Assembly: GCA_031555145.1 (NCBI GenBank)
Contig: JAVBUR010000034.1
Location: 1-12,290 of the forward strand
Origin: JAJDIA01 sp031555145
Lineage (GTDB): Bacteria; Bacteroidota; Bacteroidia; Bacteroidales; Tannerellaceae
Length of the DNA stretch: 12,290 nt
Direction of reading: 5' to 3'
The position numbers and the translations under genes are program-made. Below, piece after piece: positions 1 to 9,300 of the stretch (positions are counted from its first letter, which is position 1; each line of letters begins with the position of its first letter). The notes beneath the pieces are model-generated. The model had not been told where the DNA came from and did not search any database. It was given only the letters and a program-made list of their open reading frames with translations.

Positions 1-959
1 TCGATACCCAGCACCCGCTTTTGTCCCAATGGTGCAGCAAGCAACAATTGGCGCAGGTTCTCGGTAAATACACGGATGGCTTCTTCGTCGGCCTTAGCCT
101 TGCTTATATTGGCAAATTCCGTTTCGATGGAAGGACGAAGCAGGCGCTTGAATGAATCCTCAATTGCCATGCATACATGATCCCCACATTCACCATCACT
201 CTTTACAAAGCGGTTGATCAGTTTATTGACACAATAATCGATATCCGGAACAATGCTCACTCGCAGGTATCCTTCGGTTTCTCCCCGGCGAATGGCTAAC
301 AGTCGATGGGAAGATACACGCTTCAACGGCTCGCTAAAGTCGAAATAGTCACGAAATTTCATTCCTTCTTCTTCCTTTCCACGGATCACTTTGGCTGTGA
401 CCATGCCCATCAGCGTAAAAGAGTTACGCACCACGTTACGGGCACTTTCGTTCTCATTCACCCATTCGGCAATGATATCACGAGCACCCTGCAGGGCGTC
501 GTCTACATCTTTCACGTCACCTTTGACAAAGGTAGCCGCCTGTTTATCCGGAGAATCTACTTGCTGTAGCATCAGTATTTTTGCCAAGGGTTCCAGTCCT
601 TTCTTACGAGCCATTTCGGCACGTGTCTGGCGCTTGGGCTTGAAGGGCAAATAAATATCTTCCACCTCGGTACTGTCCCACGAATCTTCGATCCGTTTTT
701 TCAATTCCGGGGTGAGCTTTCCTTGTTCTTCGATAGAAGACAAAATAGATTCCTTCCTTTTCTTCAGTTCTTTTAGTTTATCCAACTGGTCACTGATCCG
801 CCCGATCTGCACTTCGTCCAATCCTCCCGTAGCTTCTTTTCGATAACGGCTGATAAAAGGGATGGTAGCTCCTTCTTCCAATAAAGCAATCGTCTTTTCA
901 ACCTGCCGGACAGATATTTGAATAATGTCTGAGATAAGGGTACTAAACATTTTTTCCAT
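1..959 (-). CDS. tex: Tex-family RNA-binding transcription accessory protein, N-terminal part (cut by the left edge)
   Basis: This is the first 319 codons of a Tex-like protein, a conserved bacterial nucleic-acid-binding factor linked to transcription. I translated it directly: it opens MEKMFSTLISDII, then reads ISVRQVEKTIALLEEGATIPFISRYRKEATGGLDEVQ (split here only by wording; residues about 15-51), the Tex N-terminal signature. IYLPFKPKRQTRAE (about 101-114) is the second typical Tex stretch. The last visible residues, GQKRVLGI, are where the YqgF/RNase H-like domain normally begins (VLGIDPG in homologues). The rest of YqgF, the helix-hairpin-helix region and the S1 domain lie outside the window. 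The ATG at 959-957 fits the promoter box at 981-988. A second ATG lies three codons in. The reading frame is open throughout. It is separated by 84 bases from the ABC transporter and probably has its own promoter. It looks intact and ordinary; only the edge truncates it. Confidence 0.93.
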   Translation of the reverse strand, partial: MEKMFSTLISDIIQISVRQVEKTIALLEEGATIPFISRYRKEATGGLDEVQIGRISDQLDKLKELKKRKESILSSIEEQGKLTPELKKRIEDSWDSTEVEDIYLPFKPKRQTRAEMARKKGLEPLAKILMLQQVDSPDKQAATFVKGDVKDVDDALQGARDIIAEWVNENESARNVVRNSFTLMGMVTAKVIRGKEEEGMKFRDYFDFSEPLKRVSSHRLLAIRRGETEGYLRVSIVPDIDYCVNKLINRFVKSDGECGDHVCMAIEDSFKRLLRPSIETEFANISKAKADEEAIRVFTENLRQLLLAAPLGQKRVLGI

Positions 960-980
960 TGTAATCAAGATTTGAACAGG

Positions 981-988
981 CAAAGATA
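981..988 (-). promoter_or_regulatory. Bacteroides-type -7 promoter box for tex
   Basis: On the minus strand this reads TATCTTTG, a perfect match to the Bacteroidetes housekeeping -7 consensus TAnnTTTG. It lies about 22 bases upstream of the tex ATG, which would give a leader of roughly 15-18 nt. I do not see a clear TTG -33 element at the usual distance, so the call rests on the -7 box and its position. It suggests tex can be transcribed independently of the upstream ABC operon. Confidence 0.5.
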
Positions 989-1043
989 CATGTTTACTAC
1001 CTAAATACCAGAGAACAGCACGGTTTTATTCAAAAAAATATTT

Positions 1044-2414
1044 CTACAGACGTATGATCTCATCAGCTAAATGATTCAATTCTTCGGGGTTGTGAGTAGT
1101 GAAAAGTATTGTTTGGCCCGTCTGTTGCTGCTGTTGACGAATAAACCGAATGATACGGTTGGAAGCTGCCTCATCCACACCCTTGAACGGCTCGTCCATC
1201 AACAGATAGGGAGTCGCAAAAATCAATGCACGAGCAATGGCTACACGCTGTTGCTGGCCATAACTCAACTCAGCGGGACGACGGCCGGCAAAACCTTCCA
1301 AGCCTACTTCCTGCAACATATCCAACGCCTTCGTACGGGCTTCGTCTTTGGTATGGGTACGTGCCAACGGTAAGGCGACATTATCCATCACATCCAATTC
1401 GGAAAGGAGTTCTGTTTCCTGGAACACAAACGAAATACCTTTGCTGCGGTCCATCGACACACGCCCGCTGACCGGATGCAACGTACCGTTAATCAGATTC
1501 AGCAATGTAGTCTTTCCCGCCCCCGATGGCGCAGAAATACCATAGATTCGCCCGGTCTGAAAGGAAAACGTATAATTGGAAATACCATAGGTATATCCCG
1601 CATGCTCCAATACGATAGCCTGCTTACGCCCTTCTTCCGGAAATTGTGAAACCTGTTGTTTCGCTCCATCCGCCGCATAGCGGACACCGAACGACTGTTC
1701 CGACAGCCAGCCGATCCCCTTATCAGCCAAGTAGCTGACCAGAATCGCAACAACCGTCCAACTGATCAACTCCGGAACGGCAATAAAACTCTGCGCCCGC
1801 TTCATCTCACTGCCAATTCCATGGCTGCACAATGACAACACCTCTCCCATAATCACCGCACGCCAGCCAAAGCCGGCGGCAGAAGCCAGTCCGCTATACA
1901 GGAACGGGCGGATTTGCGGATAAAAGATCAACGCCCACCGGTTGCGCCTACCCAGCCGGAACTGCCGTCCCATCTGTGACAATCCGGAGCGCAGGCTGCA
2001 AATTCCTTTCGTCAGGTTCTCCGTCAGCAGCGGAAACATCGTGAGGAATGCAATCAGCAACGGTATACTCTCCGTATGCAGGAATATCAACGCCAGCAGG
2101 ATAAACGACACCACTGGCACCGAACGCATGATCGTGAGTAATGGACGAAACAGTTCGTACACCCATCCCACCCGGGCAAACAACACGGCAAACACAATCG
2201 CCGCAGCCAGTGACAGACACATACCCATCACTCCCCGCCCCACGGTAGCACCTACCGACACATAAAACCCCGGCGACAGTAAAAATCCACCGAGCGTCTT
2301 CACCAACGCCGGCAGTTGTGGGATCAGTTCCGGTTGCCGCATAGACATCGCAAATCCCTGCCAAAGAACCAGCAGGAAAAGCACAGACAAAACCGTCATT
2401 CCTCCTTTCTTCAT
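1044..2414 (-). CDS. ABC importer: permease fused to ATP-binding subunit (SsuC/TauC-like + SsuB/TauB-like)
   Basis: This single 456-residue protein carries both halves of an inner-membrane ABC importer. Residues about 6-235 form a binding-protein-dependent permease: membrane segments near 6-24, 62-82, 92-112, 116-131, 170-188 and 212-230, and an EAA-like cytoplasmic loop around 147-170 (GRQFRLGRRNRWALIFYPQI). A linker (about 240-266) leads to a short ATPase domain. That domain has Walker A APSGAGKT (295-302), Q-loop Gln332, signature LSYGQQQR (383-390), Walker B YLLMDEP (403-409) with Glu408, and H-loop His441. The normal family keeps permease and ATPase as separate genes. The ATPase half, about 190 residues, is shorter than the usual 240-260. 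Its first Walker A glycine is Ala and its signature is LSYGQ rather than LSGGQ; the key catalytic residues are present. The start overlaps the stop of the binding-protein gene (ATGA), so the two are translationally coupled. The substrate cannot be told from sequence; relatives import sulfonates, nitrate or thiamine precursors. Confidence 0.9.
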   Translation of the reverse strand: MKKGGMTVLSVLFLLVLWQGFAMSMRQPELIPQLPALVKTLGGFLLSPGFYVSVGATVGRGVMGMCLSLAAAIVFAVLFARVGWVYELFRPLLTIMRSVPVVSFILLALIFLHTESIPLLIAFLTMFPLLTENLTKGICSLRSGLSQMGRQFRLGRRNRWALIFYPQIRPFLYSGLASAAGFGWRAVIMGEVLSLCSHGIGSEMKRAQSFIAVPELISWTVVAILVSYLADKGIGWLSEQSFGVRYAADGAKQQVSQFPEEGRKQAIVLEHAGYTYGISNYTFSFQTGRIYGISAPSGAGKTTLLNLINGTLHPVSGRVSMDRSKGISFVFQETELLSELDVMDNVALPLARTHTKDEARTKALDMLQEVGLEGFAGRRPAELSYGQQQRVAIARALIFATPYLLMDEPFKGVDEAASNRIIRFIRQQQQQTGQTILFTTHNPEELNHLADEIIRL

Positions 2415-3334
2415 GGCCGCGTAGTTATAAAGCCCCGGTCAGGCAATTGCCCCCCAATGGCTTTTGGTTCATATCGATAGATAACTTCCAGAAAAGAACG
2501 AATCTCCTCCTCTGCCCCGACTGCCGGTACATACTGTATCCGAAGACGTTCCAAACCGACAGGAGTAAGCATACCGGTGGCGAAAAGCCGGCGTTCTTCC
2601 AGCGTACGGATCACTTCCTCCGGTCGTTCGCGGGCGAAAAGACAAGTGGCAGTTAGCAGGCTGTCGATCGCTTCCCGCTCATCCGACAGGGAAGAGCGAA
2701 CCATTACGGCCGTTTGTGCAAAGCCTTTCCCCTCGTCACCGACAGGATGGTTCAGGTCGGCCAGAATACACATCGAAGTATCCCGTTGCAACACCATACT
2801 GACAAACGGCTCACTTAACACAGCAGCCTGCGCCTTACCCATCAGCATCGCCTGCGTAACTTCGGCAGGCGTAGTAAACGAATAATCCAACGCACAGTTC
2901 CATTGCGACCGTTCCAAATAATCACGCGTCAGGATATCGGGCGTCGTACCCACCCCAAACACATTCAACTTATTGAGGGGTTCCTTTCCTATTATATATA
3001 ATGTACCCCAGAGCGGGCAACCGGCCAACACATACGGGATTCCCTTCATGTACAGGTTAGCCGCATTCACCATTGGCAGCACAGCAATATCCGCCTCTTC
3101 TTTAATCATAGCGGCCTGTACCTGCTCAGGCGAATCAAAGACAGTCACCTCCAACAGCCGGCCTCCTATCTGCGGCGGATGCTCCATCCAGCCGGCAAAC
3201 GCCACAGCCGATGGTCCACGGAGGACAGCTACGTGGATCACATCATCCTTCCTCCTCCCAACGGAACAATCACACAGTCCCACCACCAACAGGCAAAACA
3301 ACATATACCGGAATATGAACAACAGCTGTTTCAT
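2411..3334 (-). CDS. ABC transporter substrate-binding protein, NMT1/SsuA-like, probably a lipoprotein
   Basis: This 307-residue protein is the solute receptor for the fused permease-ATPase that follows it with a 4-base ATGA overlap. I start it at the ATG at 3334-3332. Reading back to a TTG at 3358 adds eight residues that spoil the signal peptide. From that ATG the protein has Lys-Gln, a hydrophobic stretch (about 4-20), then GLCDCS. Cys21 or Cys23 could be the lipidated residue, but neither has a canonical lipobox, so it may be a lipoprotein or simply exported. The mature part shows the NMT1/SsuA pattern: HVAVLRGPSAVAF near 34-46, EADIAVLPMVNAANLY near 80-95, FGVGTTPDI near 126-134, and KAQAAVLSEPF near 167-177. 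This is the two-lobed fold that binds small organic anions or pyrimidines. The ligand is unknown. No biosynthetic or catabolic gene sits beside it to name one. Confidence 0.85.
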   Translation of the reverse strand: MKQLLFIFRYMLFCLLVVGLCDCSVGRRKDDVIHVAVLRGPSAVAFAGWMEHPPQIGGRLLEVTVFDSPEQVQAAMIKEEADIAVLPMVNAANLYMKGIPYVLAGCPLWGTLYIIGKEPLNKLNVFGVGTTPDILTRDYLERSQWNCALDYSFTTPAEVTQAMLMGKAQAAVLSEPFVSMVLQRDTSMCILADLNHPVGDEGKGFAQTAVMVRSSLSDEREAIDSLLTATCLFARERPEEVIRTLEERRLFATGMLTPVGLERLRIQYVPAVGAEEEIRSFLEVIYRYEPKAIGGQLPDRGFITTRP

Positions 3335-3358
3335 GCCGTAAATGTACAAAAAATACAA

Positions 3359-3396
3359 CCCATGTGCATCATCTCAGTTAACATGATACACATGGG
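3359..3396 (-). terminator. Long inverted repeat with T-rich tract: likely terminator of the sus-like operon
   Basis: Arms CCCATGTG (3359-3366) and CACATGGG (3389-3396) pair perfectly. After one C/A mismatch, ATCAT (3368-3372) pairs with ATGAT (3383-3387) around a 10-base loop, making a 14-position stem with one mismatch. Read on the minus strand, the stem is followed by TTGTATTTTTT, as in an intrinsic terminator, and it lies about 54 bases after the stop of the phosphoesterase gene. It also ends only about 25 bases before the ATG of the binding protein, so it might instead act as an operator or attenuator for the ABC operon. Confidence 0.5.
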
Positions 3397-3449
3397 CTTT
3401 TATGCAATTAATATACGGTTTTTTTATCTGATCAACATTCCATCGTTGA

Positions 3450-4628
3450 TTATTTGGCCGTATACGACTTTCGATCAATTACTTTACCGTCTAAATCAAA
3501 GACTTCCAAATCCATCCGGTTACCATTCGTCTTCACCGACACTACGCTGTTATTAGAGTTTACCAATACAGGGAACTTGATCTGCGTACCCGGTTCTTCA
3601 TACTGATTGGTGTGAAGATGTCCGCTGAGCATAATATCGACACCGAGATCATTTAGTATCGGGACAAATTTACTAAGTACTTCCCGCTGTCCATGCCATA
3701 TTTTCGCCTCTTTCGACGGCGGCATATGAGCAATCACGACCCGGAACTTGGCCTGCTGAAAATCCTTGTTTCCACGAAGTTCTTCCTGCATCCATGCCAT
3801 TTGCTCCGTACGGTAACCGTCGTAATCCGTGATGCCACTGTATTCGATATCCGAATCCGGTTTATCTTCCCCTGTATCCAACATAATGAAACAAACTGGA
3901 CCTTGCCGGAAGATGTAATAGAGGAAAGGTTCCCGCGGTGAGAAATACTGTTGGAACGAAGTGGCGAACTCTCCCCGTGTCTCATGGTTTCCACGCGCAT
4001 AATACATGGGTTGCTCCTTCGCGAACAATTCGATGCTCTCATTCATAAATCCATTGAAGATCGTCTCCCTGTCAGTAAATTGAGACACCATATCACCATT
4101 GAAAATAATCAAATCCTTCTCTTTATATTTGGCAGCGTTTAATAGTTTGGTGATAATGCCCTCGCGTCCGTGGATATCATTAACCATCAGGAAAGAGGTT
4201 TCTTTTTTATTCGGATCACAGGTAGTGAACGTCAATGCTCCTTTACGGTAAACGTCGGATGCCGCCACCCGTCCGTAGGTAACCTGGATTCCTTCGTGCG
4301 ACAACACTTCCTGCGAATAGATCCGATAGCGATAGGTGGTACCCGGGGTTAACCCTTTAATCTTAACGGTATGAAGCAAAGACGTATTCTTAACTCCGTT
4401 CGTGGTATTAAAATACTTTGTCCGCGCTTCCCCATAAAAATGAGTACCGTCATTAGGAGCCAGTTCCACCCAGCCGATAGAGGGCTTGTCTGCTTCCCAT
4501 ACAATGGTTGCCTCCGCCTCCTTTACATTCTGCAGGTATGGACCATACATAATCTTTATCTGCGCAGTAGCCACCTGCGTGGCCACTGCGAGTAATAAAA
4601 TACAAATTACGTTTCTATACAATTTCAT
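3450..4628 (-). CDS. Secreted calcineurin-like metallophosphoesterase with purple-acid-phosphatase N-domain
   Basis: This 392-residue exported enzyme is predicted to hydrolyse phosphate mono- or diesters at a two-metal centre. A cleavable signal peptide (about 1-22, ending ATAQ) has no lipobox Cys, so the protein is probably periplasmic or released. Residues about 25-135 form a fibronectin-III-like domain typical of purple acid phosphatases (MYGPYLQNV, then LTPGTTYRYRIYS near 93-105). The catalytic domain follows with all metallophosphoesterase motifs: Asp151-x-His153, Gly178-Asp179, GNHE (213-216), His301 in VIAHMPP, and GHLH (336-339). The length suits the family. It starts 18 bases after the susD stop, so it is co-transcribed with susCD and is the locus's only enzyme. 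In such loci the enzyme usually releases a product for SusCD uptake or trims a captured ligand. The substrate (nucleotide, sugar phosphate, phosphorylated glycan or other ester) is not readable here. Confidence 0.9.
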   Translation of the reverse strand: MKLYRNVICILLLAVATQVATAQIKIMYGPYLQNVKEAEATIVWEADKPSIGWVELAPNDGTHFYGEARTKYFNTTNGVKNTSLLHTVKIKGLTPGTTYRYRIYSQEVLSHEGIQVTYGRVAASDVYRKGALTFTTCDPNKKETSFLMVNDIHGREGIITKLLNAAKYKEKDLIIFNGDMVSQFTDRETIFNGFMNESIELFAKEQPMYYARGNHETRGEFATSFQQYFSPREPFLYYIFRQGPVCFIMLDTGEDKPDSDIEYSGITDYDGYRTEQMAWMQEELRGNKDFQQAKFRVVIAHMPPSKEAKIWHGQREVLSKFVPILNDLGVDIMLSGHLHTNQYEEPGTQIKFPVLVNSNNSVVSVKTNGNRMDLEVFDLDGKVIDRKSYTAK

Positions 4629-4646
4629 TGCACATCCTATTATTGA

Positions 4647-6341
4647 TTAATAACCGGGATTTTGAACCAACTGCGGGTTCGCATCCATCTCAGCCTGAGA
4701 GATAGGCAAAAGTAATTGCTTCTTATCAAAATAACGAACTTCGACCAATCGATCTTCACGTGGTGCATTTAAATTAACGACCAAACGACGATCAGGATCA
4801 GGCTCGTTAAAGTCGACTGTTCCGCACAAACGAAGCAGATCGCCCGGCATGACTATTTCTACCACTTTCTTGCCGGTCTTGGCGCCATTGGCATCATAGG
4901 CATCCCAACGAACGATGTCTTCAAAACGGAAACCTTCGCTGGCCAGTTCGATCGTACGTTCCCTTCTGACGAGTTCACGCACTTTTGCCTGTGTATCATA
5001 TTTGGTACGATCCAGGGCTATATGCCCCCCACGCAGACGCAAGCGATCAATAATATTCATGGCTTCCGGCAAATCCTGATTCAACTCGACCAAACATTCG
5101 GCTTTTGTCAACAGGATTTCGGCATAACGGAATATAATCGGACACAAACCATCGTCGTTCATGGATGTAGAATACTGGGATTGATTCGGGCGCAGATACT
5201 TGGCCCACAACATACCGGTATGGGAAGCATTATCGGCCGCCGTATAATAATCTTTGTTTACAGCGCCACCCGGCAATGTCTTGTCGACCGTATTGAAGAT
5301 ACGCGGTACACTGTTACGCCCCATCCAATCCTGCCCGGAATAGATGATCGTATTCTTCAAACGCGGATCACGGTTATAGAACGGATGTACCGGGTCATAG
5401 CCGGAACCGGCTTCTGTGATCTGCTTGCCATCCGCCATTTCAAACATGTCGACCATATTCTGCGTCGGAACGCAAGAAGCCCATCCCCCATCCGCATTGT
5501 TGTAGAAACGAATCACATCCGTAAATGCAGAAGTCGTCTTAACATGTTCGTAAGTACAGATAATCTCCTTCGAACTCTGGCCGGCCATAGAGAATATTTT
5601 CAGGAAATCGGCATCCAGTTCATACTGTCCCAATGCAATCACCTTATTGGCTGCCGACAAGGCATCCTGGTAATTGCCCCAAAGCAAATGGAAACGGGCG
5701 ATCATTGAAAGAACAGTACCTTTGGCGATACGTCCCTTCTTGGCGGGTTTCTCATTAATATGTTCGGCACTCCAGACCAGGTCGTTCATGGCAAATTCCT
5801 TCACCTTGGCTACCGGCTCGCGCGGTATCTTGGCTTCTTCGGCCGTTTGAGGCACAAAGTCCATGATGACGGCATCTCCATACCAGGTAGCCAGATACGC
5901 ATGGCTATAGCCACGGATGGCCCGCACCTGTGCCAGAAAATCATTCTTTTGCACTTCTGAAATTTTATCAGCCGGAATCCGGTCGATGTTTTCGATCACA
6001 AAATTACAGCGGCGGATCGTTTCATACTGTCTCCAATAGTTTGGCGTAGCAGCAGGAGAGATACTTCCCCGACCCATATTCCGCATATTGGAAGCGTTCG
6101 TATAATTGAAACCGATATCCGAATAGCTATCTTCGTAGAATACGAATTTCGAACCGACATAGTTATTGACCCACCAGTTGTAAGCCGCAGTAACAGCAGC
6201 ATCCGCATCACTCGACGATTGCCAGAACGTAGAAAAAGTCAACTGGTCTTTCGGATAAAGGTCGAAAAAATCGCTGCAAGAAGTGAAAGTTCCTGTTACG
6301 GCCAGGCACGTTGCAAGGCCTATTATCTTTTTTAGTTTCAT
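4647..6341 (-). CDS. SusD/RagB-family outer-membrane nutrient-binding lipoprotein
   Basis: This lipoprotein sits on the outer surface and acts as the lid that captures ligand over the SusC barrel. I prefer the ATG at 6341-6339 (564 residues) because it gives a classic signal peptide: MKLKKIIG, hydrophobic core, then FTSC with lipidated Cys22 followed by Ser-Asp. An in-frame ATG at 6353, immediately after the susC TAA (TAAATG), adds Met-Asp-Cys-Asn and is the alternative start. Family features are LYPKDQLTFSTFW after the lipobox, the TPR-like core (AQVRAIRGYSHAYLATWYGD near 137-156), FRYAEILLTKAEC near 404-416, RERTIELASEGFRFEDIVRW near 460-479, and the terminal NPGY seen in many SusD proteins. 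The gene lies between susC and the phosphoesterase with almost no spacing, so the three form one transcript. The ligand cannot be deduced. Confidence 0.95.
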   Translation of the reverse strand: MKLKKIIGLATCLAVTGTFTSCSDFFDLYPKDQLTFSTFWQSSSDADAAVTAAYNWWVNNYVGSKFVFYEDSYSDIGFNYTNASNMRNMGRGSISPAATPNYWRQYETIRRCNFVIENIDRIPADKISEVQKNDFLAQVRAIRGYSHAYLATWYGDAVIMDFVPQTAEEAKIPREPVAKVKEFAMNDLVWSAEHINEKPAKKGRIAKGTVLSMIARFHLLWGNYQDALSAANKVIALGQYELDADFLKIFSMAGQSSKEIICTYEHVKTTSAFTDVIRFYNNADGGWASCVPTQNMVDMFEMADGKQITEAGSGYDPVHPFYNRDPRLKNTIIYSGQDWMGRNSVPRIFNTVDKTLPGGAVNKDYYTAADNASHTGMLWAKYLRPNQSQYSTSMNDDGLCPIIFRYAEILLTKAECLVELNQDLPEAMNIIDRLRLRGGHIALDRTKYDTQAKVRELVRRERTIELASEGFRFEDIVRWDAYDANGAKTGKKVVEIVMPGDLLRLCGTVDFNEPDPDRRLVVNLNAPREDRLVEVRYFDKKQLLLPISQAEMDANPQLVQNPGY

Positions 6342-6353
6342 ATTACAATCCAT

Positions 6354-9300
6354 TTAGAAAGTTACATTAATACCGAATGAATGAGTCTTACTGATCGGAT
6401 ACACATCCAGGTCGCCTGATGCCGATTCCGGATCAGCATTAAACGGCAGGCTGTCGAATGTAAACAGGTTTTCACCCGTGTAGTAAATCTTCGCATTCGC
6501 AATACCCAGTTTGTTGAGTACCATTTTCGGCAAAGTATAGCTGAAGTTGATATTCTTGATACGCAGATAGTCTGAGTTCATACACCAGAAAGTCGAATAA
6601 ACTTTATTAGGCGCACTCACGGATTGTTCTTCCAGGAACAGGCGCGGCCATGTGGTATTCGTGTTTGAAGGGCTCCAGGCATCCAGCCAGTTCGTACTGG
6701 GGTGAGAGGTGTCGCCGATAAACGAGCCAACCACGTCTCTGGAGAAATAACGGTTTGTGCCCATCACTCCCTGCATAAAGACCGACAGATCAAAATTTTT
6801 CCATCCGCCGCTCAGCATCAGGCCATACGTACCTTTGGGCTGCTGTGATCCTTTGACCACGCGGTCCTTCGCACTCAGTTTACCATCACCATCTGCATCC
6901 TTGATCCGAAAGTCACCACCTTTAAAAGGTACGGACCAGGGGTTGCCATACTGGGCTTCATAAGCTGCTGCTTCTGCATCGCTTTGGAACAAGCCGTCTA
7001 CCTGGTACACATAGAAAGACCGGTACGGTTCGCCGATACGATTAATATTATAACCGTCGAGTATGATCTCATTCACACCGGCTAAATCCAGCAATTCATT
7101 CTTGTTATAGGCGAAATTGGCATTGGCTGACATGCGCCAGTCTTTATTAAATGAATGGTTCCAACCAAGGCTGACTTCCACACCACTGTTGCGTAATTCC
7201 CCTTTATTATCCTGATACGTACCGGAAATACCAAATGTATCGGACACAGGGATATTCATAATGATATCCGTCGTTTTCCGGTTGTAATATTCCGCACTGA
7301 AGATAAATTCATTCAGGAAGTTGGCATCAATCCCAACACCCCAGTTCACGGCCTTTTCCCAGGAAATGGTGGATACTTTATGGCTGACCACCGTAATGCC
7401 CTGGTTCACCACTCCGCCAAACGGAAAGTTCTTACCGATATACAAGGTCGGCAGATACGGATAATAATCATCCACAGCATCCTGATTACCCAACAACCCC
7501 CAAGACCCTCTGAGTTTCAACGACTGTAACCAGTCACTCATGCCTTTCATGAAATTTTCTTCCGAGATACGCCAGCCGGCAGAGAACGAGGGGAAATAGC
7601 CCCAACGATAGCCATCAGCAAAGCGGGACGAAGCATCGGCACGGAAATCGGCCTCCAGCAGATACTTGCCTTTATAGTCGTAATTAAGACGTCCGAAATA
7701 AGACAACAAAGCCAACTCACGGGAATAACCGCTGTTTGTCTGTGTCGAGGAGTCGCCACCATTCAAGTCCGTCACATTGCTATTCGGGAATTTCTTCCGG
7801 AAAGCTTTCAGTTCCCTCCAATCATATTTCTCGATCTTATAACCGGCCAACGCTTTAAAGTTATGATCCTGATTAAAGGTCTTATTATAATTCAACAACG
7901 CATCAAGCGTATAGCGGCTCCATCTGTTAATTGTTTCCTCCAGTTGATCCGGTCCGTGATAATTCACTTCATCATACCAGCATTCCTTCCGATAGTCTTT
8001 CGTTTCCTTTATATCCGTCACATAGGCGCCTTGTAACGTAAAGGTCAGGCCGTCTATAATATGATAGTCGAATGCCAAAGCACCGGAGAAGTTCTGTTGC
8101 AGATAAAATCTCCGGGCATCGATATCGATCCAGGCAGCCGGGTTCCCATCTGAGATAGAACCATAATTTCCATCTTCTTTTTTATATGGAATCCAGGGAG
8201 CCATTCGGTTAGCCTGCCGGATAAACTGGCTCGATCCTCCCCCATAAGAAGCATTCGGATTGGAATACTCATTGTGTATAAAGGCCATATTGGTACGCAT
8301 ATTAAACCGTTTGGACAGTTTGATATCCACGTTCGTACGCATATTGAACTGCTGGCGGTCTGAATTCTTCAATGTACCTTCCTGCCCCAGGAAGCCAACT
8401 GAAGTCATGTATTTTACATCTTCGGAACCACCGCTGACATTCAGGTTGTGCTTATGCATAAAGCCGGTCCGGAAAATATAATCCGTCCAAACCGTGTTCG
8501 GATGGCCGTAAGGATCGGAACCATCCTTGAACAGGCGGAGATCGTCGTCCGTAAAACGAGGCGATGCCCCATTTCCCACCATCAGTTCATTGTACAGGCG
8601 GGCATAATCATACGAACTCATGCGGTCGATCAGCGTCGAGATATCCGAAAAGCTGACATTGCCGCTGTAGGAAACCGTTGCCTTACCGCTTTTACCCCGC
8701 TTGGTAGTCACCAGGATTACACCATTGGCAGCCTTCGAACCGTAGATAGCGGCCGAAGCAGCATCCTTCAGTACGGAGATGGATTCAATATCATTCGGGT
8801 CGAGCGAGTTGAATGTTCCTGTCTCGATCCCGTCCACCAGGATATAGGGGTCGGCCGTATTCAATGTACCGACACCACGTACACGGATGGTCGAACCATC
8901 ACTACCCGGCGTGCCTGTACCGGATGTGACCGTAACACCCGGCGTCAATCCCTGGAGAGCCGAAGAAACGCTGGTAATCGGACGATCAAGCAGGTCGTCT
9001 TTGCTAATCGTACCCACAGCACCGGTCAAATTGACCTTTGTTTGCGTACCGTAGCCGACAACGACCACTTCGGATAAAGCCTGCGTGTCTTCTATCAGCC
9101 GGATAGAGAAGGTAGACTGGTTGCCCACCTTGATTTCCTGCCGGTTATACCCGATATACGAAACCTGGATAACGGCATCCGGCGCTACTTCCAAAGTGAA
9201 TTTTCCATCGAAGTCGGTAATGACACCGTTTGTCGTACCTTTTTCCACGATATTGGCGCCGATCACAGATTCACCTGTTTCATCGACTACTACACCGGAT

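Noticed and set aside
1948..2364. 138-codon open frame on the minus strand within the permease
   Set aside because: It is an out-of-frame reading of the permease half, with biased Gly/Val/Cys composition and no family likeness.
3335..3358. TTG start extending the binding protein by eight residues
   Set aside because: The extension would run through the T-rich tract beside the hairpin and puts aromatic residues before a normal Met-Lys signal start; the ATG at 3334 is better.
3431..3450. ATCAAC/GTTGAT hairpin at the end of the phosphoesterase gene
   Set aside because: On the minus strand it is followed by an A-run, not T, and the stem is AT-rich; the dyad at 3359-3396 is a much better terminator.
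5022..5708. 228-codon open frame on the plus strand
   Set aside because: It lies wholly antisense to the SusD gene, whose protein matches its family end to end; the plus-strand product resembles nothing I know.
8448..9077. 209-codon open frame on the plus strand
   Set aside because: It is antisense to the conserved plug region of the SusC gene and is explained by that gene's codon bias.
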